This document shows positions 34,752-41,464 of a stretch of 41,464 bases of DNA, one piece after another. The stretch spans positions 1-41,464 of the forward strand of contig CALCKU010000065.1 of assembly GCA_937965735.1 (NCBI GenBank), written 5' to 3'. The notes under the pieces were generated by a model, which saw nothing but the letters and a program-made list of their open reading frames with translations, was not told the origin of the DNA and did no database searches. Each line of letters starts with the position of its first letter. Within the stretch, counting starts at the first letter, position 1. The position numbers and the translations under genes are program-made. Source of the stretch: an uncultured Caulobacterales bacterium. Lineage in GTDB: Bacteria > Pseudomonadota > Alphaproteobacteria > Caulobacterales > Maricaulaceae.

Positions 34752-35156
34752 TTAATTACGCAACAGATCAATCAGGCTACGATACATTTGCGTGGCCTGT
34801 TTAAAACTTGAGAGATTGGCTTCGTAACTCCGACCCGCCTCACGCGCATCGGCCAATTCAATCATCATGTCGACATTTGACGTAATGACCATGCCTTGGT
34901 CATTCGCAAGCGGATGGGCGGGATCATAGCTCTGCTCGCCAAGGCTCGGATCCAGTGTGACGCCGTCAATTTTGACCGTCTCGACTTTTGTAAGCTTATC
35001 CATTTCTTGACCAAAGGTAATCAGCTTACGCTTATATCCATGCGTATCGGCATTAGAGAGGTTTTCACTCGCAACACGCAGGCGGAACGATTGCACATTC
35101 ATGCCGCTTGCAGCAGCGGCAATCGACTTAGAAATTGAATTGTCCATCCTAGACAT
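34752..35156 (-). CDS. flgC: Flagellar basal-body rod protein FlgC
   Basis: FlgC is a proximal rod subunit. The 134-residue protein has the rod-protein N-terminus (SISKSIAAAASGMNVQSFRLRVASENLSNADTHGYKRK), including the ANxxNAxTxGYxR-type pattern, and the matching C-terminal helix (NVDMMIELADAREAGRSYEANLSSFKQATQMYRSLIDLLRN). It lies 134 bases downstream of flgB, an unusually long gap for flgB-flgC, and 11 bases upstream of fliE. Length is normal. Confidence 0.95.
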   Translation of the reverse strand: MSRMDNSISKSIAAAASGMNVQSFRLRVASENLSNADTHGYKRKLITFGQEMDKLTKVETVKIDGVTLDPSLGEQSYDPAHPLANDQGMVITSNVDMMIELADAREAGRSYEANLSSFKQATQMYRSLIDLLRN

Positions 35157-35290
35157 CCTTATATTTTAATGCGCACGCATCCGTGCCGCACACTTCACAC
35201 ATTGCAATCACTTCAAAACGCATACTGGAAAACACAAACAGATTTATACCAACCCTTTTACAAGCGCCCCAAACACGCGCAAATTTTAGC

Positions 35291-35653
35291 CTACATATTT
35301 TTCCCTATCGCGATTTTCATCAAGCTGAGTGACTTTTTATAAATCTGCAATGACAGGTCATGTGTGTTGACCGCCTCCGCAGATTTCATCATTTCCGCTT
35401 CGAGTGACACGGAATTTCCATTGGGCGACAGCGCGTCACCTTGCTCTGAAAGAATGATTTTCGGATCGATTAAAGCGAGCGGAACCTCTTGAATTTGCGC
35501 CGATTTAAAAACATCATTAAAGCTTTCAACATCGCGCGCTTTATAATTAGGCGTGTCTGCATTCGCGATATTTTCCGCAACAACGGAATGCCTTTGCGCG
35601 GCGTGAGCAGTCATGGCAGACGCCAAATTCAAAATATTCAAATTTTTAAACAT
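35291..35653 (-). CDS. flgB: Flagellar basal-body rod protein FlgB
   Basis: FlgB is the first proximal rod subunit exported. The 120-residue protein has the rod-type N-terminus (LASAMTAHAAQRHSVVAENIANADTPNYKARDV) and a helical C-terminus (MMKSAEAVNTHDLSLQIYKKSLSLMKIAIGKNM). It opens the minus-strand export-gate and rod gene group, and shares a divergent promoter region with fliI. Two TTAACCAT boxes in that region suggest cell-cycle control of its transcription by CtrA. Confidence 0.94.
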   Translation of the reverse strand: MFKNLNILNLASAMTAHAAQRHSVVAENIANADTPNYKARDVESFNDVFKSAQIQEVPLALIDPKIILSEQGDALSPNGNSVSLEAEMMKSAEAVNTHDLSLQIYKKSLSLMKIAIGKNM

Positions 35654-35677
35654 GGCGCGACAATCCTTGTGCTTTTA

Positions 35678-35724
35678 TTAACCATAATTCAAGGTTTACC
35701 GCAGACAGTTAAAGGAATGGTTAA
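35678..35724. promoter_or_regulatory. CtrA-like TTAACCAT boxes between flgB and fliI
   Basis: TTAACCAT occurs on the plus strand at 35678-35685 and on the minus strand at 35717-35724. The first extends to TTAA-N7-TCAA, close to the TTAA-N7-TTAA CtrA consensus of Caulobacter-like bacteria. The second has TTAA-N8-TTAAC on the plus strand, one base off the normal spacing. They sit between the divergent flagellar genes, where CtrA control of class II flagellar genes would be expected. Confidence 0.5.
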
Positions 35725-35823
35725 CATCTGTTTAAACATAAGGGGGGTCTGCGTTCATCTAACGGACAGAGCCTTTATCGCCTCTGGGCAAGACTGGACT
35801 CAGATGTGCCGGACGCAAAAGTT

Positions 35824-37158
35824 ATGAACGCTTATGTCACAGAATTAGAGCGCACACTTAGCCATGCCGACTTACCGCGCGCCCGCCAGCACTATGGACG
35901 GGTTGCTGAGATTACGGCTCAATCCATTATCATTGACGGGCTAAACGCTGCATTAGGTCACGGCGACCTTATTGGCGTTGTCGGCCCCGACAAGACGATT
36001 ATTCGCGGCGAAGTTATTGGCTTGAACCCGCACAATGCGACCGCCATTATGCACACGCAATTGCGTCATGTGAAAACGGGACAAAAAGTCTTCCCACTGA
36101 TTGAGCGTCCTTTATTCCCCTCCCAAGATTGGGTGGGCCGTGTACTGGACCATGAAGGCAAAACCATTGAAGGCGAAAGCCCCAAAGAAGGCGACCGCGC
36201 GATCAATCTGGGCGCAGGGCCGCCCGCGGCGATTTTACGAAAGGCGCTCGGCCCGCGCCTTGGTACAGGTATTGCGGCTTTGGATACATTTTTGCCGCTC
36301 TGCCAAGGGCAAAGGGTCGGACTGTTTGCGGGGTCGGGTGTCGGTAAATCAACTTTACTGGGTACAATGGCACGCTCTAGCAGTGCCGAGATCAATATTA
36401 TTGCGTTAATCGGTGAACGTGGTCGTGAAGTTCGACATTTTGCTGAGAAAACACTCGGGGCAGAGGGCATGGCCAAGAGCATTGTTTTTGCGGCGACCTC
36501 TGACGCCTCGTCTGCAGTCAAACTGCGCACTGCGAAACTGGCAATCGCAACCGCTGAACATTTCAGGGATGCAGGGCAGCAGGTTTTATTTTTGTTTGAT
36601 TCGCTCACGCGCTACGCCGAGGCCCATCGCGACATTGCTTTGACCGCTGGCGAAGTCCCCGCCCTACGGGCTTTTCCGCCGTCCACTTTTCGCGCCCTTG
36701 CCGGTATATGTGAACGCGCAGGCCCGGGCCTTGACGCAAGCGGAGATATTACGGCTGTGTTTAGCGTATTGGTTGCAGGATCGGATATGGAAGAACCTGT
36801 CGCTGACATGGTTCGCGGAATTTTAGACGGGCATATCGTGCTTGACCGCGAAATTGCGGAACGTGGGCGATTTCCAGCGATCAATATACGTCAAAGTGTC
36901 TCGCGCTCTTTACCAGACGCGGCGAGTGCTGATGAAAACAAAATGCTACAAATTGCCCGAGAACATATTATGCGATTTGAAGACGCCCGTAATATTATCC
37001 AAGCAGGGCTTTACGTTAAAGGGGGCGACCCCAAACTTGATGCCGCGATACAATATTATGACGGGCTCGATCAATTTGTGAGCCTCACGGATATAGAATC
37101 AATCGATCAATCTTTCCTAAGTCTTTCAAAGGTTTTAGATATTAAATCTGAAAGCTAG
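35824..37158 (+). CDS. fliI: Flagellum-specific export ATPase FliI
   Basis: FliI is the hexameric ATPase that delivers export substrates to the gate. From ATG 35824 the protein has 444 residues, the usual length; GTG 35806 adds six codons. It has an N-terminal beta barrel (YGRVAEITAQSIIIDGLN), Walker A GLFAGSGVGKSTLLG, the Walker B region VLFLFDSLTRYAEAHRDIAL, the catalytic GERGREVRHF, and the C-terminal FPAINIRQSVSRSLPDA. Unlike the other flagellar genes in the window it is on the plus strand, divergent from flgB and convergent with the DUF1217 gene. The gene is alone in its strand group. Confidence 0.96.
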   Translation: MNAYVTELERTLSHADLPRARQHYGRVAEITAQSIIIDGLNAALGHGDLIGVVGPDKTIIRGEVIGLNPHNATAIMHTQLRHVKTGQKVFPLIERPLFPSQDWVGRVLDHEGKTIEGESPKEGDRAINLGAGPPAAILRKALGPRLGTGIAALDTFLPLCQGQRVGLFAGSGVGKSTLLGTMARSSSAEINIIALIGERGREVRHFAEKTLGAEGMAKSIVFAATSDASSAVKLRTAKLAIATAEHFRDAGQQVLFLFDSLTRYAEAHRDIALTAGEVPALRAFPPSTFRALAGICERAGPGLDASGDITAVFSVLVAGSDMEEPVADMVRGILDGHIVLDREIAERGRFPAINIRQSVSRSLPDAASADENKMLQIAREHIMRFEDARNIIQAGLYVKGGDPKLDAAIQYYDGLDQFVSLTDIESIDQSFLSLSKVLDIKSES

Positions 37159-37197
37159 GCGAGGATTTGCGCGTCTTCCTCTTAACCGCCGCCCAGA

Positions 37198-38040
37198 TTA
37201 GGTGTTTGAGAGGAGAAGGTTGAACAATCCCGAACTTCCCAGCCCCGACGTTCCGCCGCCTAAAAGCGCCAAGGCCGTCGACCCAGGCGTAGAGCCTGAC
37301 GGCCCATTTGAAATTTGTTCGCGCAATAAATATTGATTGATTGTGTCTTCAACATTGTTCGGATCTAAGAAAGCATCAATAGATTTTGTACCAAATTTCT
37401 GTTGCGCTTTATCCGTGAGAATTTCGACTTGCTTATCCACATCCAATGCCGAAAATTCAGAGGGTAAGTTGAATGCACCTTCAACAACGGTTCGCATAGG
37501 TACAGAGCCAAGAACCCGAAACCAACCCGCTTTCTCAGACACGCCCTGCCCTGCATACGCTTGTATCTCACGTTTAAAATTGAGCGAAAGCCGCAAGCTA
37601 TTGTCAATATTACCCACTTCAACCTCAAAGCGGCGCTCCTGATAAGCCTCCGAAACCAATGTCTTTAGATCATCAGAAATTGACATCTTGCCTTCACTAT
37701 CGACAGCAAAGTTTTTAGCAAAAGCCAAATAATCCGTATTACCGAGTCGGTTAGCAAAGGACGTTCGAGACTCCGTGCCTTCTTCTAGGATTTTGCGGAC
37801 GTAAGCGCCCTTATTGATTTCTTCGCCTAAACCGAATGCGCCAAGCGCTACGGTCAAAAGACGGCGATCCCCCATAAGATCATCAAGGGTTTCAACATCA
37901 CCAGCATTTTCGTTAAAATAATCGAGGTCCAGTTGAAGATCAGGCGACTTATTAAACGTCTCGACCTGTTTATCGAGCGTGGTCTGTAAAAATTTCCATC
38001 CAGCCAATCCCTGACTGGGAATAAAAGGCTGAATGGGCAT
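37198..38040 (-). CDS. DUF1217 flagellar protein
   Basis: This 280-residue protein belongs to DUF1217, found in flagellar clusters of alphaproteobacteria. It has the family N-terminus (GLAGWKFLQTTLDKQVETF), the pattern DYFNENAGDVETLDDLMGDRRLLTVALGAFGLGEEINKGAYVRKILEEG, and YLAFAKNF with EVEVGNIDNSLRLSLNFKREI. The Gly/Ser-rich C-terminus is of low complexity and probably disordered. It starts six bases after flbT and thus appears to be the last gene of the flaF-flbT-DUF1217 group. Its role is not known; some family members carry an FlgD- or secretion-like annotation without strong support. Confidence 0.85.
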   Translation of the reverse strand: MPIQPFIPSQGLAGWKFLQTTLDKQVETFNKSPDLQLDLDYFNENAGDVETLDDLMGDRRLLTVALGAFGLGEEINKGAYVRKILEEGTESRTSFANRLGNTDYLAFAKNFAVDSEGKMSISDDLKTLVSEAYQERRFEVEVGNIDNSLRLSLNFKREIQAYAGQGVSEKAGWFRVLGSVPMRTVVEGAFNLPSEFSALDVDKQVEILTDKAQQKFGTKSIDAFLDPNNVEDTINQYLLREQISNGPSGSTPGSTALALLGGGTSGLGSSGLFNLLLSNT

Positions 38041-38046
38041 AATTCA

Positions 38047-38505
38047 CTATCCTGTTTGCGCCATAGTCGGCACAGAAATGGCTGTTTTTTCAGCCTTTAT
38101 TGTATTGGCATGACGCGCGAACAAATCTTTTTCAACATCTAGAAGCGTTTTAAGCGAGCAGAGTGCCGAATAAAACCGATCTTGCAAAACGGCATTCGCC
38201 GCTTTTTCCGCATGCTTTAAATAAGGCGTTTGCTCAAAGACACGCACCAAGCCTTTGAGCCCATCGAGAACCACATCCACCGCTTCGTCTGCACTCATGT
38301 CACATGACAAAATAAGCTGTAAAGCGTAATAAACACGCTTAACAGGGGTTGTGACTTCTTCTGGATGAATTACGTCACTCAGACGTAAAACATAAACATC
38401 ATTATCTTCAACGCAGATTTGTCCGCGCTTTGGCCCATTGACCAACATTGCACCATTCACCAAAAACTTCTCATTAGGTTTTAAACTGAGTACGAGTCCC
38501 GACAT
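38047..38505 (-). CDS. flbT: Flagellin post-transcriptional regulator FlbT
   Basis: FlbT binds the 5' untranslated region of flagellin mRNA in Caulobacter-like bacteria and lowers its translation or stability until the hook is built. From ATG 38505 the protein has 152 residues; a longer frame begins 20 codons upstream inside flaF. It shows the FlbT start LVLSLKPNEKFLVNGAMLVNG with CVEDNDVYVLRLSDVIHPEEVTTPVKRVYYALQLIL and a helical end. Its ATG is one base after the flaF TAG stop (TAG-G-ATG), so translation is coupled. This is an alphaproteobacterial signature gene. Confidence 0.92.
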   Translation of the reverse strand: MSGLVLSLKPNEKFLVNGAMLVNGPKRGQICVEDNDVYVLRLSDVIHPEEVTTPVKRVYYALQLILSCDMSADEAVDVVLDGLKGLVRVFEQTPYLKHAEKAANAVLQDRFYSALCSLKTLLDVEKDLFARHANTIKAEKTAISVPTMAQTG

Positions 38506-38506
38506 C

Positions 38507-38944
38507 CTACGCGACCTCCCTATTTTGTGTTTCGGCCTGCTTAGCTTGAGCGACACGCCCTGCACTTAAAGCTGTTTTCAGACCTTTTAAAATCGCGGTA
38601 TTTATATCAATCAAGACGTCAAGCGTTCCTTCACCACGGAATACTTTTTGTGTATGAGCTTGTGTAAATTCAGCGAGTGAGACCAAGGATCTCTTGAGTG
38701 TATTCTCCAACTGATTGGCATCGCTTAAAACATCAAGCATCAGAATTTGCCATAATTTTGCATTTTCAAGCAAGTCACGGGCAAGTTCTGGTGATAGACG
38801 CGGAGCGTTTTCATCAGCGGGTTCAATATGTGTATTCAGACGGGCGGTAATTTTTGAAAAAAGTTCAATCTCAATATGTTTATCAGAAGACATTTGTCTT
38901 TTGACTTGTCCATATCCGCGTCGCGCTGAGTGCATATCCATCAT
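38507..38944 (-). CDS. flaF: Flagellin secretion/assembly factor FlaF
   Basis: FlaF acts with FlbT to couple flagellin synthesis to filament export in alphaproteobacteria. The 145-residue protein starts ARRGYGQVKRQMSSDKHIEIELFSKITARL and includes ELARDLLENAKLWQILMLDVLSDANQLENTLKRSLVSLAEFTQ, matching the FlaF pattern with a conserved RxAYxx start and the LW...D helix. Alternative Mets (second and fourth) lie close to the first, so the start is not certain. It follows flagellin by 105 bases with a strong hairpin between, and is coupled to flbT. Confidence 0.9.
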   Translation of the reverse strand: MMDMHSARRGYGQVKRQMSSDKHIEIELFSKITARLNTHIEPADENAPRLSPELARDLLENAKLWQILMLDVLSDANQLENTLKRSLVSLAEFTQAHTQKVFRGEGTLDVLIDINTAILKGLKTALSAGRVAQAKQAETQNREVA

Positions 38945-39005
38945 AATTCATTACTTCTGCCGAGGTTTCGGCCCTATATTAATCGCTCTAATTTAAATTA
39001 AAGGA

Positions 39006-39029
39006 TCGGGGCGGCGATTGCCGCCCCGA
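39006..39029 (-). terminator. Strong hairpin after flagellin gene
   Basis: TCGGGGCGGC (39006-39015) and GCCGCCCCGA (39020-39029) form a perfect 10-bp GC-rich stem with a GATT loop, 20 bases after the flagellin stop. On the minus strand a CCTTTAATTT tract follows. It is probably a terminator that separates abundant flagellin mRNA from flaF-flbT. Confidence 0.8.
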
Positions 39030-39049
39030 AAGATTTATAGTCTCGGCTC

Positions 39050-40285
39050 TTATCTGAAGAGTGAGAGAAGCTGTTGCGGACCTGAGTTCGCAATTGAGAG
39101 CGCCTGAACACCAAGCTGCTGTTGAACCTGCAAAGACTGCAAGCGAGCAGAGGCCTCTTCAAGATTGGCATCTGTTAAGGCGCCAATACCTGATTTCAAA
39201 CCATCAGAAAGTGTTGTTACAAATTCGTTTTGGTTATCAATACGAGACTGCTTAGAGCCAAAGAAAGCTGTGGCATCAATCGCTGTTTGTAGAAGCGAGT
39301 CAATTGATGTTAGAGCCGCAGCTGCGCCGTCAGTCGTTGAAATATCAAGACCTGCAAGAGCATTCAAACCACCCGCAGCTTCAGCACCAGCGACTACACT
39401 CGTTTGACCAACAGTGACATCATTCTGATTAGCCGGTGATGTCGTTGCAGCAGCCGAGTTTGTAAGGGTTACAACATTATCAGTTACCGTTGCAGTCAAT
39501 GTGTCACGGATGGGTGAACTTGCATCATCCAACGCTGTGTTGATTGCATTCGCAATACCCGCAGCAATTGTATCTTCATCTTCACCAATCGCAGCTTCAT
39601 AAACGGCCTCTGTACCGCCAATGTCATAGGTGTAAGTCGTTGCTTCAGTTGTCGTACCCGCAGCGATTGTAATCGTTGGAGCCGTACCACTGTTTTCAAC
39701 GGCTGTTGTACCCGACAAAGTTGAACCTGTTGGATCACTATTTGTGACAGCTGTACCCGCAACCGCTGCAGCTGTTGACAAGTCTTGACGTGCAACAGAA
39801 ATATTACCGGTTGTGACTGTACCATCGTCTTGACGGTTCAATGATGAAAGAACAGAAATAGATTCGCTGCCCTTTAAAAGATTTTGACCGTTAAATGAAG
39901 CCGCATCAACAATTGAACCAATTGTAGACGTAATTTCAGACAAATCTGTCTGATATTTGGCACGATCTGCATCCGTTACAGACGCATCATTTGCGCTAAC
40001 AATCGCCGTTTTTGCTTTCTTAAGCAAATCCGTCACCTGTTCAGACGCACTTTGCGCAACGCCGACAGTAGCAGAACCAAGGTTCAAGCTGTCAGAGACT
40101 TGTGAAAAGCTCTCGACGTCAGATTCCATCACTTTAGAGATAGACCAGATCGCAGCATTGTCCGTGGAAGAAGAAATCTTCTTACCAGTAGAAATTTCGC
40201 TCTGTACTTGACCGAGATTTTTATTGATACCACGGAGTGTATCGAGTGCGACCATTGCGCTGTTGTTTGTTAAAATACTAGACAT
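39050..40285 (-). CDS. Flagellin with a Thr/Ala-rich central insert
   Basis: The 411-residue protein is the flagellar filament subunit. The N-terminal D0/D1 helices (SILTNNSAMVALDTLRGINKNLGQVQSEISTGKKI, residues 3-37) and C-terminal (LTDANLEEASARLQSLQVQQQLGVQALSIANSGPQQLLSLFR) are standard for alphaproteobacterial flagellin. Caulobacter flagellins have about 270 residues; here about 130 extra residues (about 175-305) form an insert rich in Thr, Ala, Val and Asp with little Lys/Arg, which should be a surface D2-like domain. The 176-base upstream region contains TGGCT-GATT-AGCCA (40349-40362) and a GCGC repeat, candidate structures for FlbT binding. Only one flagellin gene is in the window. Confidence 0.95.
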   Translation of the reverse strand: MSSILTNNSAMVALDTLRGINKNLGQVQSEISTGKKISSSTDNAAIWSISKVMESDVESFSQVSDSLNLGSATVGVAQSASEQVTDLLKKAKTAIVSANDASVTDADRAKYQTDLSEITSTIGSIVDAASFNGQNLLKGSESISVLSSLNRQDDGTVTTGNISVARQDLSTAAAVAGTAVTNSDPTGSTLSGTTAVENSGTAPTITIAAGTTTEATTYTYDIGGTEAVYEAAIGEDEDTIAAGIANAINTALDDASSPIRDTLTATVTDNVVTLTNSAAATTSPANQNDVTVGQTSVVAGAEAAGGLNALAGLDISTTDGAAAALTSIDSLLQTAIDATAFFGSKQSRIDNQNEFVTTLSDGLKSGIGALTDANLEEASARLQSLQVQQQLGVQALSIANSGPQQLLSLFR

Positions 40286-40348
40286 AGGTTTTCCTTCGTA
40301 TGCGCGTAATTGCGCTTAATTTTGTGAGGAACTTGCGCCCTCTTGATT

Positions 40349-40362
40349 TGGCTGATTAGCCA
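40349..40362 (-). promoter_or_regulatory. Hairpin in the flagellin upstream region
   Basis: TGGCT (40349-40353) and AGCCA (40358-40362) pair with a four-base loop, 64-77 bases upstream of the flagellin ATG. This could be part of the 5' untranslated leader to which FlbT is known to bind in Caulobacter. No transcription start was identified, so this is a weak suggestion. Confidence 0.3.
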
Positions 40363-40461
40363 CCTAGGTCATCCTTGATGTCGCGTCCCCATCTCTGGTT
40401 TTTCGACCTACTCTCCTGAGTGAATTTATCTTGTATGCTGAAATTAATAATTATTCGTGAA

Positions 40462-40848
40462 TCAAAGCACTTTTATTTTCATCGCCTGTGTTTCAGACAT
40501 CTCAACCGAACGTCCACGTCGGTCATATGTCCCTGTTTGGCGCTCTTGATTGAGAATAGCGCTCACACGGTCATTCGCGCTTTTGACACCGTTTATAGCC
40601 GCAGAAAGCAAAACCGTATTAATAGAGGCATGTTTTTGCATACGCTCAAGTTCGGGGCGTAAGACCGCTTCCGCCTGCGGAGATTTTACGTCCAATAAAG
40701 CCGTTTCCAGCGCTAACATTTTTTTGGATTTTTCAGCGCTACTCGCATTAACTAATCGGTAATCACCCTGCTTGATATGTTCATTTTCTTGAACAAGGAG
40801 AGCAATAATATCCGAAATTAAACGTCTAATAACTGTATATTCTGTCAT
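40462..40848 (-). CDS. FlgN-like flagellar chaperone
   Basis: This 128-residue protein has two long helices (RRLISDIIALLVQENEHIKQGDYRLVNASSAEKSKKMLALETALLDV and AEAVLRPELERMQKHASINTVLLSAAINGVKSANDRVSAIL) and ends with a TGTYDRRGRSVEM motif, typical of FlgN-like or FlbY-type proteins. FlgN is the export chaperone for the hook-filament junction proteins FlgK and FlgL. It lies between the flagellin gene (176 bases) and a rod-binding gene (81 bases), all on the same strand. Assignment is by fold pattern and neighbourhood; a flagellum-specific regulator is the alternative. Confidence 0.75.
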   Translation of the reverse strand: MTEYTVIRRLISDIIALLVQENEHIKQGDYRLVNASSAEKSKKMLALETALLDVKSPQAEAVLRPELERMQKHASINTVLLSAAINGVKSANDRVSAILNQERQTGTYDRRGRSVEMSETQAMKIKVL

Positions 40849-40929
40849 ATTATAGGTCCTGTTTTGATGTTTCGAACGCTAATGCCGCGACTGAATTCAC
40901 TTGATTTTACTCAGCGCTCTTAGTTTTGT

Positions 40930-41334
40930 TCAGCTCTCTTGATTTTGCTGTTTTAGTTTTTTGTAGAAATTATCGGCCAAACCAAAACCGCCATTCTCCA
41001 CAATATCTTCTGCAAATTTGTCGATATAAATATCTGCAAAGGCTGCAACATCTTCGCCGCCGCTCGACGTTAGCGCCTCGGCAAGACCACTAAATTTCAG
41101 CATTTGCGCAATAAAAACCGCTTCGAAATCTTCAGCCGATTGACGCAATTCAGCATCCCGAAGGGCGTCCTCTGACTGGGCTTTAGACACATTTTGAGGG
41201 GTCTCTAACGGCAAACTTAACCCATTCATTTGTGTCATGGGTTTGTTATTTAACAGCTTCAAATCAACGGGCTTATCAACGGGCTTGGGCGTTGATATAG
41301 AGAGCGGTATTAATGAATTTGAAAAACTGTTCAT
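40930..41334 (-). CDS. FlgJ-type rod-binding protein (no muramidase domain)
   Basis: The 134-residue protein matches the N-terminal rod-binding domain of FlgJ: an extended N-terminus followed by AEDFEAVFIAQMLKFSGLAEALTSSGGEDVAAFADIYIDKFAEDIVENGGFGLADNFYKKL. It lacks the C-terminal peptidoglycan hydrolase domain of enterobacterial FlgJ, as is common in alphaproteobacteria. It caps or scaffolds the rod during assembly. The ATG at 41334 is chosen because the GTG nine bases upstream has no clear ribosome binding site. It is the first flagellar gene of the minus-strand group inside the window; its operon may start beyond the right edge. Confidence 0.88.
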   Translation of the reverse strand: MNSFSNSLIPLSISTPKPVDKPVDLKLLNNKPMTQMNGLSLPLETPQNVSKAQSEDALRDAELRQSAEDFEAVFIAQMLKFSGLAEALTSSGGEDVAAFADIYIDKFAEDIVENGGFGLADNFYKKLKQQNQES

Positions 41335-41369
41335 AAAAACCACTTACCCTTTTTATGTAAACCAATAGT

Positions 41370-41412
41370 AAAGCATTCTCGTCTATACACGACACATGCA
41401 GGATGCTTTTTT
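41370..41412 (+). terminator. Terminator-like inverted repeat near the right edge
   Basis: AAAGCAT (41370-41376) and ATGCTTT (41403-41409) form a 7-bp stem, with a smaller CGT/ACG stem inside the loop, and a run of six T follows on the plus strand (41407-41412). No plus-strand gene precedes it, so it may end an antisense transcript or be a coincidence. Confidence 0.3.
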
Positions 41413-41464
41413 ATTGACAGAACCCAGAATCCAAACCCCTAAGGCTAACGCTGAAAACGGGCTA

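Noticed and set aside
36066-36608. 180-codon minus-strand frame antisense to fliI
   Set aside because: Inside fliI with all its ATPase motifs; the frame's product is low in complexity and unlike any protein.
40286-40461. Sigma-54 promoter for flagellin
   Set aside because: I looked for a TGGC-N9-TGC-like pair on the minus strand and did not find a convincing one.

Overview
The window looks like chromosomal DNA of a marine, flagellated alphaproteobacterium, most likely of the Caulobacterales/Maricaulales (Hyphomonadaceae-like) group. The evidence is the alphaproteobacterial flagellar regulators FlaF and FlbT beside a flagellin, a DUF1217 flagellar protein, CtrA-like TTAACCAT boxes, an isoquinoline-1-oxidoreductase-type molybdoenzyme and an alginate-export porin. 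No rRNA, tRNA, CRISPR array, integrase, transposase or IS element was found.

Layout. 1-4582: an alginate-export-type outer-membrane protein running off the left edge, panD, a SIMPL-domain lipoprotein and an acyl-CoA carboxyltransferase. 4720-10481: a block on the minus strand that reads, in transcription order, nhaA, an APC permease with a cytosolic sensor-like tail, sbtA, sbtB and a delta-class carbonic-anhydrase-like lipoprotein. Together they resemble an inorganic-carbon uptake module: periplasmic CO2/HCO3- interconversion, Na+-driven HCO3- import with its PII-like regulator, and Na+ recycling. 10571-12287: an operon of three very small genes, including an unlisted 30-codon membrane peptide, divergent from an OxyR-like LysR regulator that lacks both redox cysteines. 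12345-18641: glucokinase, a THUMP RNA methyltransferase coupled to an AbgT transporter, and KatG. Two tandem OxyR-type operators can be read by eye, one upstream of katG (15 of 16 core bases) and one upstream of the oxyR-like gene (14 of 16). 18889-22740: two lipoprotein/cupredoxin genes, a sensor histidine kinase and a small membrane protein. 22749-26133: a diheme cytochrome c and the two subunits of a periplasmic molybdenum hydroxylase. 26261-29566: a stand-alone adenine DNA methyltransferase with an N-terminal HTH, and an alkaline phosphatase lipoprotein.

29596-41334 is a flagellar gene block: fliJ-like, flhB, fliR, flhA, fliQ, fliE, flgC and flgB on the minus strand, fliI alone on the plus strand, then DUF1217, flbT, flaF, flagellin, a flgN-like gene and a flgJ-type rod-binding gene on the minus strand. 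It supplies the export gate (FlhA/FlhB/FliQ/FliR), the export ATPase, proximal rod parts, the filament protein and its post-transcriptional regulators.

The two most interesting items are the inorganic-carbon block in what appears to be a heterotroph, and the cysteine-less OxyR with well-preserved OxyR operators at its own promoter and at katG. All functional statements come from reading motifs and gene order by eye; no database search was run.
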